Under the pieces are notes generated by a model. The model saw only the letters and a program-made list of their open reading frames with translations. It was not told the origin of the DNA and did not search any database. Source: Reticulitermes speratus (taxonomy: Eukaryota > Arthropoda > Insecta > Blattodea > Rhinotermitidae). Taken from it: a DNA stretch of 64,000 nt. Both the position numbers and the translations under genes were made by a program. Below are positions 34,867-45,512 of the stretch, one piece after another (within the stretch, counting starts at the first letter, position 1; every line of letters starts with the position of its first letter). The stretch covers positions 8,041,085 through 8,105,084 of the forward strand of contig JAJKFL010000010.1 in the NCBI GenBank assembly GCA_021186555.1, given 5' to 3'.

Positions 34867-35050
34867 CATGGGTCTCCAACCTGATGCGGCCCATGGCCAC
34901 ATTTGTAAATTATTTATATATTATAAAAATTACACAATAATTTAAGCACTTATGTATACCACTAATTTTTTTCCCCCACCATGTGCGGCCCACGAACCAG
35001 CTCATGATAATGGGTGTGGCCCTTTGCCATAAAAAGGTTGGATGTCCATG
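34867..35050. mobile_element. hAT MITE (second family) with 8-bp target duplication
   Basis: The inverted ends CATGGGTCTCCAACCT and CATGGACATCCAACCT (reversed) bound a 184-bp AT-rich, non-coding interior with two GCGGCCCA blocks. The flanking octamers ATATAGAT (34859-34866) and ATTTAGAT (35051-35058) match at 7 of 8. This is the Charlie-like hAT style. Confidence 0.88.
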
Positions 35051-35497
35051 ATTTAGATGTATATAACTTTGAAATATATTTTTTATAAAACTGCAAAACA
35101 TAATCATCATGCATCGGCACTTTCACTTTCAAATGTCATGTGACCCGTAAGTTAAAAATACTGCTGCAGACAATGTCATGAAATATTCAGTGGGAATGAG
35201 GAAATTAGGATATGGGTACAGAACATGTAATGGTTTCTTGTTTGTGATCGGGGCTGCAGTATGAGTGGCTGAAAACAGGTCACCACTGCTGGAAATTCAA
35301 ATCTGTTATATGGAGAATTTGATGATATATGTACAGATGTTCAGATGTTTTATTGCATCCAAGGTCTCTATGGTAACAGACAGGCAGTCGCAGAAAGTGA
35401 CAGAGCTGAACTATGTGCCCACTGTTCTGACATGAACACAGAGGGATCATGTGCCTAAATAATTGTGCAAAATTGTCTTCAGCAACTAAATGTAGTA

Positions 35498-35541
35498 AAC
35501 CCCTGAAGATGGTCAGGTACCTGACCGAAACATGTCAGGTT
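35498..35541 (+). ncRNA. hammerhead-like RNA motif, copy B
   Basis: AACC at 35498-35501, CCTGAAGAT, then a perfect 6-bp hairpin GGTCAGGTACCTGACC at 35511-35526, GAAACATGTCA, and GGTT at 35538-35541 pairing with AACC. CTGAAGA-hairpin-GAAA matches the CUGANGA-stem II-GAAA core of hammerhead ribozymes. The cleavage strand and canonical stems I and III were not identified, so activity is unproven. It is followed by ACTATTAAA paired with TTTAATAGT. Confidence 0.4.
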
Positions 35542-35814
35542 AATTAAGAGTTAATTAATCTACTATTAAAGTTTTTTAATAGTGAGGGTGCATCAAGTTG
35601 GTTTTAATTTCAATTTTAATTTATACAAGATGCACGGTGAATACAATATGAAATATAAGGTTGTGTTTGCAGATCCTGGAATCAAAAAATGCTTATTTCA
35701 CTTGTGCTTATGTAAGTCAGGTCCCATGTCTTCACATAAGTGTACCCTTGAGAAAAATCTGTGGCCTTCTCCTTCCTACCCCTAATAAAAGACAGTTCAT
35801 TGCTCATTTGGAAA

Positions 35815-35980
35815 CAGTAAAGATAAAGGTAAAGTTCACCATATAACCTGCCATGAAGCCACAGAGGGAGAGTAGAATTACAGCTCTACTCTTTCTTTAA
35901 CCTTGGCACTTGATGGGAGTGGGTGGTTAATGTCATGCCTCTGCTGCTTTACCCCTGGGAATGACCCTGCAGCCATGGTA
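35815..35980 (-). mobile_element. SINE-A copy, 3' portion
   Basis: A reverse-complement SINE-A body: GGTAAAGTTCACC, GCCATGAAGCC, ACAGCTCTACTCTTTCTTTA, ACCTTGGCACTTGATGGGAG, and CTGCTGCTTTACCCCTGGGA. The head is absent. Confidence 0.8.
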
Positions 35981-36859
35981 TATGAAGAAATACAGTCAGT
36001 TCCACAATTCAGACTCTTAACCCTATTGCAACTTTCCCATAGAACAAATTTACTGCATCCTTTCTTGTGGCAGAAAATTATTAACTCTTTCAGCAATGTT
36101 GCTTTGTAACAGACAAACAAGCAGCATTTTTGTCTGCACTTCGTAAAAGTACCTGTGGGTATTTTGATCAATGGGAAGAAAGTGCTGCACTCCACTCTTC
36201 ACCATGTATTTCAGACTTGCCAGCAACATAATGAAATGTTCCACATTACTAGTTTTTATTAACCTTTTAAAAGAACATGAATTATTTTAGGGTAAATGTA
36301 CAATAGGTGATGCACACAGTGGGTTGTGCCAGAATGAGACTGCAAGGTGTTATAACTAAATTTTCACTACTGGAAAACCAAAAAACTACTTTAACTCCTT
36401 ATGATAATAAGGATACATTAAAAGTATTTCTTAGAACTTGTTAGCCATTAGGATTCTAATCTAATTTCTCCCAGAACATCAGTTTAAATATTCAGATCTG
36501 AGAAAAACTGATGTTAATATGCATCATTTCCCACATCAGAATACTTCAGGATGCATAATAAATACTATTTGCACTAGTGTGTTTGGAATGTTGCGTATTT
36601 ATCACACCTATTTAAGGATGAGTTTACTTCCATGATTGAATTTCCAGTATAGAATAACAGTATGTGATTTTATGAACAAATTTAAATTGGCAATTTACTT
36701 CTTGGATAATTTTGTGTGTGCATGTTTAGTGAACTGGAATAAACGTCACTTTACTGGTTACTGTTACATGAGCACAAGATTAATTTTGTGAAGTGTATAT
36801 TTTTAATCACCTTAAAACATGATTATACAGCAGAACAGCCGTTATTATGGCACGTGGCA

Positions 36860-37060
36860 ATGGGCTGGATAACTAGGGTTCAATTCCCAGTGTCAAATAT
36901 ATTTATCATCACCACTTTCGGGTTGGTTCTGGCATCCACCCACCTTCATAACCAATGGATACAAGGGTCTATTTACCAGAGGCATGACGGTGATTATTCA
37001 CCTCCATCTGGTGTCCAGGTGGAAATAATTTCTGGAGCCATACTGTCACTGTGTAAATCT
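36860..37060 (+). mobile_element. possible old tRNA-SINE fragment
   Basis: A B-box-like AGGGTTCAATTCCCAGTG is followed about 40 bp later by degenerate SINE-A-like steps (GGCATCCACCCACC, CCAATGGATACAAGGG, TTATTCACCTCCATCTGGTG). The fit is weak and no target duplication was found. Confidence 0.35.
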
Positions 37061-37239
37061 TAATTGCATAGCAGTTAAGCAAAGAACTTTTACCTCTACC
37101 TAACATGTAATTACTGCTGAGAATGAAGTATTACCCTTCCACTGATGTGAGGCCCACTTACGACCATTTGCCTAGCTGGCAATAAAGTGCGACATACGTG
37201 CAGTAACGAATATTTTTAAATCTGTATATTGAACTACCA

Positions 37240-37551
37240 GGGGCACGCGGTGGCGCAGTTGGTTGAGGCACTGCGCTACAAACCGGAACGTCGCGGGTTC
37301 GATTCCCGATGGTGTCACTGGAATTTTTCACTGACATAAACGTTTCGGTCGCACTATGGCCCTGGGGTCGACTCAGCCTCTAACAGAAATGAGTACCACG
37401 AATCTTTCCTGGGGGGTAAAGGCGGCCGGTGCGTAGGGCTGACAACCTTACCACCTTCATGTGCCGATTGTCTAAAAACCTGGGAGCCTCGACCTCCTGG
37501 AGCCCTAAGGGCCTGTCAAGGCCTGTAATGGGATTGCTTTACCTTTTTACC
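37240..37551 (+). mobile_element. SINE-B, full length, 15-bp target duplication
   Basis: The tRNA-derived head has an A-box-like GTGGCGCAGTTGGTTGAGGC and a near-perfect B box, GGGTTCGATTCCCGAT. The body includes GGCCCTGGGGTCGACTCAGC and CTGGGGGGTAAAGGCGGCCG, and the tail is TTTACCTTTTTACC. The flanking copies of TATATTGAACTACCA (37225-37239 and 37552-37566) are identical, giving the exact 312-bp boundaries and indicating a fairly recent insertion. Confidence 0.96.
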
Positions 37552-37559
37552 TATATTGA

Positions 37560-37640
37560 ACTACCAATGAACGCTGCGTAACGTGCCAGAAGAGCGAAGA
37601 CCTCACACCTCGGCGGATGCCTGAAATTACGCTAGATTAA
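37560..37640 (+). mobile_element. half copy of the foldback family
   Basis: The text GTGCCAGAAGAGCGAAGACC, CTCGGCGGATGCCTGAAATT matches the right outer arm of the foldback element at 58143-58326. It abuts the SINE-B target duplication, so SINE-B probably inserted into it or beside it. Confidence 0.6.
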
Positions 37641-38280
37641 AGTCTTCTGCGCTATAACGCCGTGTCTACTGATAAATAGTTGACATTTCGGAGGAGCTTG
37701 CACCGTTTGCCTGCAGGGTCTATGCAGTCACAAGTGTACCGGTCGACACGGTGTGTATCTACACCGCTGTAACAACCTCACACGTTTTTTATCCGCTGGC
37801 TAGTAAATAGACATCATCGTTAAATAAAACAGTAAAAAAAGACGTTGGAATACGCACAGATTCCTCTCTGAATATATTACGTGCGATTGTGAGTTGTGTC
37901 TTCGATTGTAATTTAATCACTGGTAACCGTACAGCCTATTAACAATACGTACGTAAAAAACACGAACGACATAACGTGCACAACGTCGCTATCATATTTA
38001 AGATGGCTCTGCCTACCGGTTCGAGTTGTGGCATCCCTGACAACTTTTATCCTCTGGTTCAGTTCAGTTCGTTTCCACGCATGCACGTTGTAAGTATGGC
38101 GTGCATGTTTGTTCTGTGATGACATGGCGGCGATATGTTACTTATTTTTCTGTGGCGTTGCGTTTAAAATACATTGCTTATCTGTTCCTTCGTCTTGTGG
38201 ATACAACGATCAGTTTTTGAAATTGTGATACATTCATTTGTGATCAGCAGAAGAAGTGACGTAAGACTGGCTGAATGTAA
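37567..38280. promoter_or_regulatory. CpG-island-like segment, candidate promoter
   Basis: I counted roughly 40 CpG in 37561-38160 by eye, the densest such stretch I sampled here. Just downstream, at about 38278, lies a consensus-like donor GTAAGT on the + strand, and CpG then falls sharply to about 6 in 38701-39300. This looks like the 5' end of a transcribed unit, but no first coding exon is recognised. Confidence 0.35.
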
Positions 38281-41044
38281 GTAACACTGATGGAAAAGCT
38301 CTTGGCTTTATGTTTCGTGATATGTTATAGATGTCTTTGTAGCACTTTCATTGTCATTAACAACGTGATGTAGTTTTGCTGTTAACATTGTATTGTGTTT
38401 GTAAAAATTTCGTTTTGCGTAGACAGTTTGCCGTGAAAGAATTTAATGAAGATTAGTGAAACAGGTGTTTCGGCCCGTTACCTACTTACTAGGTGAGTGA
38501 CATACTTATTGTGGATCATAACGATTTACGCTATTAAAAGAGAGTTGCCTTAGATTATTTTCATCTTTTATGTGTGGTATTTTGCCCCTTGCTTTGGAAG
38601 CTTGAGACATCGTGGTCGTTTTAGAAATCTTGTATGTTGTCTGTGATTTCACGATGTTTTTTACGGTATTGTAGGAATATTTATGATGACTTTAGGTGAC
38701 TTTATGTACAGTGCTATAGTTTTATGCGGATTCTACTAGGTTATGTAACACATACTACCATACCTCTGGTACTGAAGGTGAAAGACTGAAAAACTGAAAA
38801 TAATTTAGATGCTGCAGTAACTGATCACTGCATCAAAAAAAGTCACAAAATGTATTTGCCAATGCAGAGGCACTGTTTCATGTTTATATTCACCACTGGA
38901 TTCCATTAAGTGCTCATGGCGAATGGCAGACCATATTTTTGGACACTTTTGCCTGTGGAAATTTCCTCCATCAGGACATCACAAGTTGCGACCTGACTGC
39001 CTGAGATTACAATGAAATTTTGCGACATATAATCCTGCAGGGAGATGCATTGCCATGCAAAATCCTAATAGACTTAAGTGTAATATTTTTTCCACTGATT
39101 GGTTGATTGACATTTGAATTTCTATGCCATTTCGTGGTGAGACATGCATATACATTCTTCCAACTTGCCCCAACTTGCAGCTGATGTTAGCCTCAAATCA
39201 TTGGCTTATCTTTACAATTAGTACTGCGTTTAGAGAAGTGAACTTGCATGCCATCTTAATTTATCTGACATTTCTTGAAAATTCCATTCAAATATTGAAA
39301 TACGTTTTGTGCAAACATTTATGCTTTTAACATATAACCAAACTTCGGGATTAATTGGCCCACATTTTCATAGCCATGCATGTTTTAGATTTGTTGTGTG
39401 CTGCGGTAAGCAAGCAAGGATACTGAAACAAAAGTATTTTCAGTGAAATTACTTGCACAGGTATAAGTTTTACAAGGAAGTAAAAGTGGCAACAAACTGT
39501 GTTTGGTGTAAGAGTCAAACCAGTCCCTAATAAGGTGATCAACTGTTCATATCAGTTTTAATTACTCATACATTCATTCTGTCCGTTTTCTGTGTATAAA
39601 ATACAGCAGTTCAAGCACGTTTATGAACATTCTGTAATCTTTCTGATATTGATTTCCACCAATGGGCCTCACTTGATAGGATTGGAACTTGGAAATTTGG
39701 ATCTTGAATGTAGGAAAATTTTGATGTATTATGGTCATGAATTCTTACAGTAGCATTTCTGAACACGTATTGGCTACTTCATTCAAGCTGTCTCATGGGA
39801 AATCATGCCATGTTGTTTCAAAACCCTGAAGTATCATTTTTGAACTTGCCTTCTCTCATGTCAGTGGAGGTTGGTGTACAGGCTGCAACACATTAGAAGT
39901 GAATTTGTGCAAAATGTCAGTTTTGTATTTGAAATATTTTTTAATTGCAGATTTAAAGTAATTTTTGACTCACAGATAATGACAATTTGTCTTGCAGTTG
40001 CTGTTGTACGTAATGTACAGATATGGACTAGCACCTGTTTCAAACCGCTTCAAGTGATGTGTCGTATCACTGCATTAGTGTAAACATTTGGGCAGTTCAG
40101 CCTTTACCTTTGGATACTGCTGTGTGGATAATGAGTTTGTTTCATTTGAGTTAAGTTGTCGTAGAGGTAATTTTTTTTATTTGTGAACTGTTTGTCCTTG
40201 TTGTTTTCCAGATTCAAAATGCCTTTCTTCCATGGTGTATGCCTGCTGCTTTCATTTCATAAATTTTCCAAACAAACTCCACATATTATGTTTCAGCATC
40301 TTGCCAGTTTTAGGGTATAAGTAGATATCCCCTTTGATTTTACAATTTTTTTGACCTCTCGTACCATCCAATCTGATGCTCCAAATTCTCTTTATTCTTA
40401 ATTGTCCTCCAGATTTCTTGTTAAATTGTCAAAATTTGTACCTGTTCAGTTACCTGGGTACTGGTTTTAAAGTTATCTTTGAAATCTGCTGTGATTTATG
40501 AATCGGCATTAGAAAGTGAATATTTTCCACTTTCAGTGACTGATGTGCATAACATTTTGTTCTTTACTACACAGGTGATTGTCTGAATCTTTATCATAGG
40601 ATACCTTTTTCTTGCAGTGTTTGCTTCTTCTTCTTATCCAGTGATTCTCCTCTATCCTGTGGGCCACTGTTCAGTACAGGGTGTCCCACTTAACATGGAA
40701 CCTGTTAGTAGAATCTACGCCAAAAATCTATTCTGTATAATGGAACTTACAACATTCTAAAATGAACACAAGAAATAACCACCTTCAGCTTCTAGATATT
40801 CTTGATACCTGGTGAATATAGTATTAAAACTAATATTTTCTTCTCTAGAAATTTCTGATAATGCATGTTAGGTGATTTCTTTATGGTTATCCCTGTGTGT
40901 GAATTATTTTTATGCACACTGCCTCTTTCAAACTTCCCACAGCTAGTGGCCATATGGTAGCAGATTGGGTGAATGCAAGGCCATGAAGGATGACAGTTTG
41001 TTACCCAAAAATGTTATGTTAGGCAGCCATTGAATTAATGGCTG
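38281..41044. other. CpG-poor unique sequence, no gene recognised
   Basis: No exon with a recognisable protein match was found on either strand. The CpG depletion resembles the gene bodies at 1-31 kb. The ORFs here (for example 39124-39330 and 39871-40083) are short and have no family features. Confidence 0.4.
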
Positions 41045-41280
41045 TATGGGAGATTTTCCGCACCCGTCCAGACTGGCCCTGGGCCCACCCAGCCTCCTAT
41101 ACAGTGGGTACCTGGTCTCTTTCCAGGGGGTAAAGCGGCTGGGGCGTGGAGTTGACTCCCAACCCTCATCTAGTGCCAGGGTTAAAGAAAGAGTAGAGCT
41201 ATACCTCTACTCCCCCTCTGGGCCTTCATGGCCCATTCTAGGGAGAACTTTACTTTACTTTACCTTATGTGTAGTCGCAA
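41045..41280 (+). mobile_element. SINE-A copy, well-preserved body
   Basis: Very close to the family consensus: CCAGACTGGCCCTGGGCCCA, CCCAGCCTCCTATACAGTGG, CCAGGGGGTAAAGCGGCTGG, GTTAAAGAAAGAGTAGAGCT, CCTTCATGGCCCATTCTAGG and an ACTTTACTTTACCTT tail. The tRNA head is truncated. Confidence 0.92.
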
Positions 41281-42124
41281 CATTTTGCTGAAAACCCTAT
41301 ATTCCTTCTCATTGCTTGAATTTTAAAAAATGATTCAAGAATCTATTAGTGTGTCTTTCTGAATTTGTCTTAAAAGAAGATAGACAGATTATTCTTGTTG
41401 CACTGACAGCACACCATACACCAACATTAATGTCATGTAATGGTGCCTTGTGTATTGGTCTGGGATCATCTGCCAACCAATGTAAAGTATTTTGAGTTTA
41501 GGCTTAAATGGTTGTTAAGTAAAGCCATGTTTTGTCTGCAAAATAAGCCACAAATCCATACTGTCGCAGCATAGTTTTCCTTCTACAGTGTTTGCACAAC
41601 TGTAATTTGTATGGCTTCCAATGAAACATTTTTATGTTTCTGTGTACAGATGACTGGCTTGCTGTGATAACCATCTTTGAGATTGTCTTGATTTTAAGTG
41701 TGCTCCTTTATTATCTAATTCTGAAAGAACATGTTATTCACTCTTGTTGCTTGCAACAAAGAACTTGTTTGACATTTGTTCACCAGCCCTAGTACCTGAA
41801 GCACTGCTAGTCTTTGATTTATTGATGTTTGAATTTAAGAGAATATAATATTGTGTTGAGACTTGATGTTTGTAGGTGGCTGTGAATCTGTTCTAATTGA
41901 GGTGTGAAGCTCAAATTAGTGTTATTTTGAAAGGGTATAGAAAAGTCTGTCCATTGAGATATACACACGGCATTTATGGGAAGGAAATTTCGAAGGCCAC
42001 CTGTTTTGACCTGTGCCATTGAATTTATGGGAACAATGCCCTTACATTTTCTTAAAAAATAATTTTAGATGTGCTCTGGTTTGCCATATTTTATAACGAG
42101 ATGTAATGTTTGCACTGCCTTGAA
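41281..42124. other. no feature recognised
   Basis: CpG-poor, A/T-rich sequence between SINE-A and a LINE fragment. The minus open frame 41819-42019 has no recognisable features. Confidence 0.5.
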
Positions 42125-42440
42125 GTGTAACTCCATAGAGCACAGTCCTTGAGAAGCGGTTAGTTTGTCACCTGGAAATGTCTTTCCTTGTGTGTTGTAG
42201 AACATGAAGATTCATTAATGTGTTCTCTAGACTCCACTACTGGAACCGTATTTTGACCCACATGAATCCAGTCTATGCCCACCTAACCTATTTCATGAAG
42301 ATCCATTTTAATATTATGCTCTCATCTATGACAAGGTCTTCCAGTAGTCTCTTTCCTTCAGATTTCTCCATCAAAACTCTTTATGCATTTCAGTTCTCAT
42401 CCTGGCACACCACATGCCCCACCAGAGAATATGATATTAT
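42125..42440 (-). mobile_element. LINE-A 3' end fragment
   Basis: The order CTCCATAGAGCACAGTCCTT, ATGAATCCAGTCTATGCCCA, GAAGATCCATTTTAATATTA, AGGTCTTCCAGTAGTC and CACACCACATGCCCC matches the LINE copy at 44727-45262. The reading frame is destroyed. Confidence 0.75.
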
Positions 42441-42741
42441 TGTACTTGTATTTTTATTGTTGGAAGAAATGGATGAAAGTTTTGATATGTTTCAGACACT
42501 CTTCACATGGTGGTGAAATTTCTTAAAGCAGATGGCAGATTTGTGATCGTGGCTTGCATAGTATTTCCATGAGCACTCGGATCATGTTGCAATATAATTG
42601 AATAATGTTAAGCAAAATTACAAAACGGTAAATTATGTGGATGGATGCTATATATTTCAGCTCTTCCAGGAATGTTACATAGTTATAGTTAGCAGATTAT
42701 TAAAAAAGCCAACTTTTCAGTTAGTGAGAATTTTACTCTTC

Positions 42742-42905
42742 GGATGGATTGATATGGTTCAGGATAGGGACAGGTGGCGGGCTCTTGTGAGTGCGGTAAT
42801 AAACCCTCGGTTCCATAAAACGCAGGGAATTTCTTGACTAGCTGAGGACCTGTTAGCTTCTCAAGAAGGACTCTGCTCCATGGAGTTTAGTTATTAGTTA
42901 CAATA
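42742..42905 (+). mobile_element. LINE-A 3' terminus, inverted relative to neighbour
   Basis: The plus strand encodes WIDMVQDRDRWRALVSAVIN, then the LINE 3' UTR (TCTTGACTAGCTGAGGACCT, TTCTCAAGAAGGACTCTGCT, CCATGGAGTTTAGTTA). Its orientation is opposite to the fragment 300 bp upstream. Confidence 0.85.
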
Positions 42906-43215
42906 CTTTTCTGAGAATGGTTACCCATTACCTGAAAGTGGCTGTTCCATTAGAGTTCTCTGGGCTAATTTTCTACATGTTTTCCTGATTAGAAAATCCA
43001 TGAGATTCATTTTACTTGTTGAAAAGGAAAAAGGGACATGACGGAGGATTGTAAATCATTAGTGCTAGCTAGTGTTTGTAAACTACTGGTGTGTGTGTTG
43101 GAAGTGTAAAACTGGTTAACTGACTGTTTGCCAACACAAGTTTAAGTTTTTATGATTGTGGACATGAGTACACTGTGCAGAAAGAATCGTTTTGTTTGAA
43201 GTTTGCCCTGTATAG

Positions 43216-43509
43216 TTGCTACTGTTGGGAACTTTGACAGAAGTTATGCTCTGTAGACAGCATACACCAGGAGACATTTTGCATTGGGCTGCAATTACAG
43301 AAGTGACAAAATCTTGTTTTAGTAATGCTTCTGACGACCATATAGAAGATGCAAGATCATGTTATGTATATGGAAAGTGTTTAGAGCGAAAACTATTTTG
43401 CATGAAATGCTACATGAATACTATTTGGAAAGTTAAGAAGAAAATGGGTCATGAATGTGTCAAGCTAAAGGGAGGAAAGTGTAAGGAAACCTGTACATGC
43501 TGTAGCTGA
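43216..43509 (+). CDS. cysteine-rich ORF of unknown nature
   Basis: Ninety-seven open codons with the first ATG at 43246, ending TGA, with AATAAA 10-15 bp later (near 43521). The C-terminal 50 residues carry eight cysteines in a spaced pattern (SCYVYGKCLERKLFCMKCYM, then HECVKLKGGKCKETCTCCS). No signal peptide is visible, but the frame could be the last exon of a longer gene: a weak acceptor CTCTGTAGACAG precedes 43264. It resembles no family I can name, and the spacing does not fit the SVWC pattern. It may be chance; I do not assign a function. Confidence 0.22.
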   Translation: MLLLGTLTEVMLCRQHTPGDILHWAAITEVTKSCFSNASDDHIEDARSCYVYGKCLERKLFCMKCYMNTIWKVKKKMGHECVKLKGGKCKETCTCCS

Positions 43510-43581
43510 GTGAGGTTTAGAATAAATTTGTGTATGTATTTGTTTAAAAATTGCATTTGATGGTTGAGCAAATTAAATTAA

Positions 43582-43814
43582 CCCTTAGGAGCCAAGTGCT
43601 TACCTTGTGTACCCATAGTTTTAGCATTCAAAAGTTCTACATTGTGCCCACATAGTGTGTGTCTGTGTTTTATATGGATCTCATAACAAACAGCGATTAT
43701 TTCACTTTACAGCACTGACTGACTGATCTTTTATAACCCAGCACCATTGTGTTTACTGCACGGTGCGAACTGAAACTTTAAATGTAATTTGGGTCAGTTT
43801 TAGTTTTGAAAGGG
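43582..43814. mobile_element. possible piggyBac-like MITE
   Basis: TTAA at 43578-43581 precedes CCCTTAGGAGCC, and the right end GAAAGGG reads CCCTTTC in reverse, followed by TTAT instead of TTAA. The 233 bp are non-coding. Only six terminal bases match well. Confidence 0.4.
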
Positions 43815-44726
43815 TTATTATGCGACAGATTTATGCACCTTTTAGGCGATATTAGGAAAGTGCTTATTTGTTAGTATTTCTTGGAAGTGCCCAAATTGAA
43901 AGGGGCTGGATACCGGAAGTCTATAAACAGGATTATGCGAGCATTGAAACAGCGTATTTATACTGTTTACAAGAATTACAGTTAACGGTTATGTGGAAGC
44001 TTGTTTGTATGTGGACATTATTTTATGTGACAACTATCGCTAGTCACTTCCCGTCGGATGGCTGAACGGTTAAAACTTGGACTTGCAGTGAACAAGCTGT
44101 TTGTTAGACGTGACCTGTTTCGGCGAGCCGAATGAAAGAATTTAGAGCCCTTTCTTTAATGTGATGAGTGCAGGTCTAGCAAGAACTGCAGTAGTTTGAA
44201 CCCAAACGTTTGCACCCCGCCGCGCGGCAAGTTGTAACACGGGCGAACGCTGGATTGCTTTCCGTCATGTGGAACTGAGTGAAGAGTGATATGCGACTTG
44301 TCAGATAAAATAACGCTGACATATAACCCACGTTTTCAATGTAAAATTCTATTTTTAGGCTGCAGTGTTGTCCGTAACCATATTTTGGAGAAGAACAGGT
44401 GAATTCGTTCCAGTGTATTATATATATATAGGATAAAGAAAGAACCCTAAAATCTGTAATCGTGCATAAAATATTGCAATTTAGAAGGGACACGTAGTAA
44501 TTTTCGCATGAAGAAATTTTAGAATGACATACAAGATAATGTTTTATCTTCATTTACTGATTGTAGTCCTTGCTGTACTACCCATTGCATCATCGCTACA
44601 CAGTTGTGAGCTTTGCGGTAAAGCCGGATTATACTTCATGCTTAGGCGTCTTACTGCCAGTTTTTAGCCCGTTTCGTTTTCGCTGTAGGCGGCGTAGACA
44701 CGTGCCGTATTAATTTGCATGTTAAC

Positions 44727-45262
44727 TAACTAACTAACTCCATGGAGCAGAGTCCTTCTTGAGAAGCTAACAGGTCCTCAGCTAGTCAAGAAATTCCCCG
44801 CGTTTTATGGAACCCGAAGGTTCATTACCGCATTCACAACAGTCCGCCACCTGTCCCTATCCTGAGCCATATCAATCCAGTCCATGCCCCCCCCATCCCA
44901 CGTCTTGAAGATCCGTTTTAATATTATCCTACCATCTACGCCTGGGTCTTCCAAGTGGCCTCCTTCCCTCAGGTCTCCCCACCAAAATCCTGTATCACCT
45001 CTCCCCCCACCCATACGTGCTACATGCCCCGCCCACCTAATTCTTCTTGATTTGATCACCCGAAGTAATAGTTGGTGATGAGTACAGATCATTAAGTTCC
45101 TCGTTATGTAGTCTTTTCCACTCCCTTGTTACCTCGTCCCACTTAGGCCCAAATATCCTCAGCACCCTATTCTCGAACACCCTCAGCCTATGTTCCTCCC
45201 TCAGTGTGAGAGACCAAGTCTCACACCCATACAAAACAACAGGCAAAATTATGTTACCATTA
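44727..45262 (-). mobile_element. LINE-A (endonuclease-reverse transcriptase), 3' end
   Basis: The minus strand encodes two overlapping pieces of one ORF. These are LYGCETWSLTLREEHRLRVF and RVLRIFGPKWDEVTREWKRL, then [34 protein letters not shown] and the terminal NLRVP. A frameshift near 45040-45090 separates the two parts. The 3' UTR follows, ending in GAGTTAGTTAGTTAGTTAAC. Only about 0.5 kb of a multi-kb LINE remains, typical of 5' truncation. It is the best preserved of at least seven fragments in the window. Confidence 0.92.
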
Positions 45263-45314
45263 GTAATACAGACGTTGTGGGTTTGCGAGGTTTTAAGGCT
45301 TCATCGACGTTGTC

Positions 45315-45375
45315 GAGGCAGCCTACGTACTTAACGAAAGTTAACACAGTACTCGTGAAGTACGCAGGCTGCCTC
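45315..45375. repeat. 18-bp perfect-type hairpin
   Basis: GAGGCAGCCTACGTACTT at 45315-45332 pairs with AAGTACGCAGGCTGCCTC at 45358-45375, with one mismatch or wobble and a 25-base loop. It lies about 140 bp upstream of the hammerhead-like motif, within the same non-coding segment. Confidence 0.7.
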
Positions 45376-45512
45376 CGAGCTACTGTATATCAAGATCCAG
45401 TACACTTACACAAATATTCTACAAATAATTATCTATATTTAACTATTTGTCTCGTTTACACCGTGTCAGCTGTGTATAAGTGTGGCTAATTTGGTTTTAT
45501 GTATATTGCTTT

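Larger units (their letters stand above)
34428..37224 (+). other. region downstream of PRIMPOL, probable 3' UTR then intergenic
   Basis: An open frame at 34435-34815 (126 codons) begins 8 bp after the PRIMPOL stop but shows no recognisable domain, so I treat it as chance or 3' UTR. The region holds a hAT MITE, the ribozyme-like motif, a SINE-A fragment and a degenerate SINE-like segment, listed separately. Confidence 0.45.
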
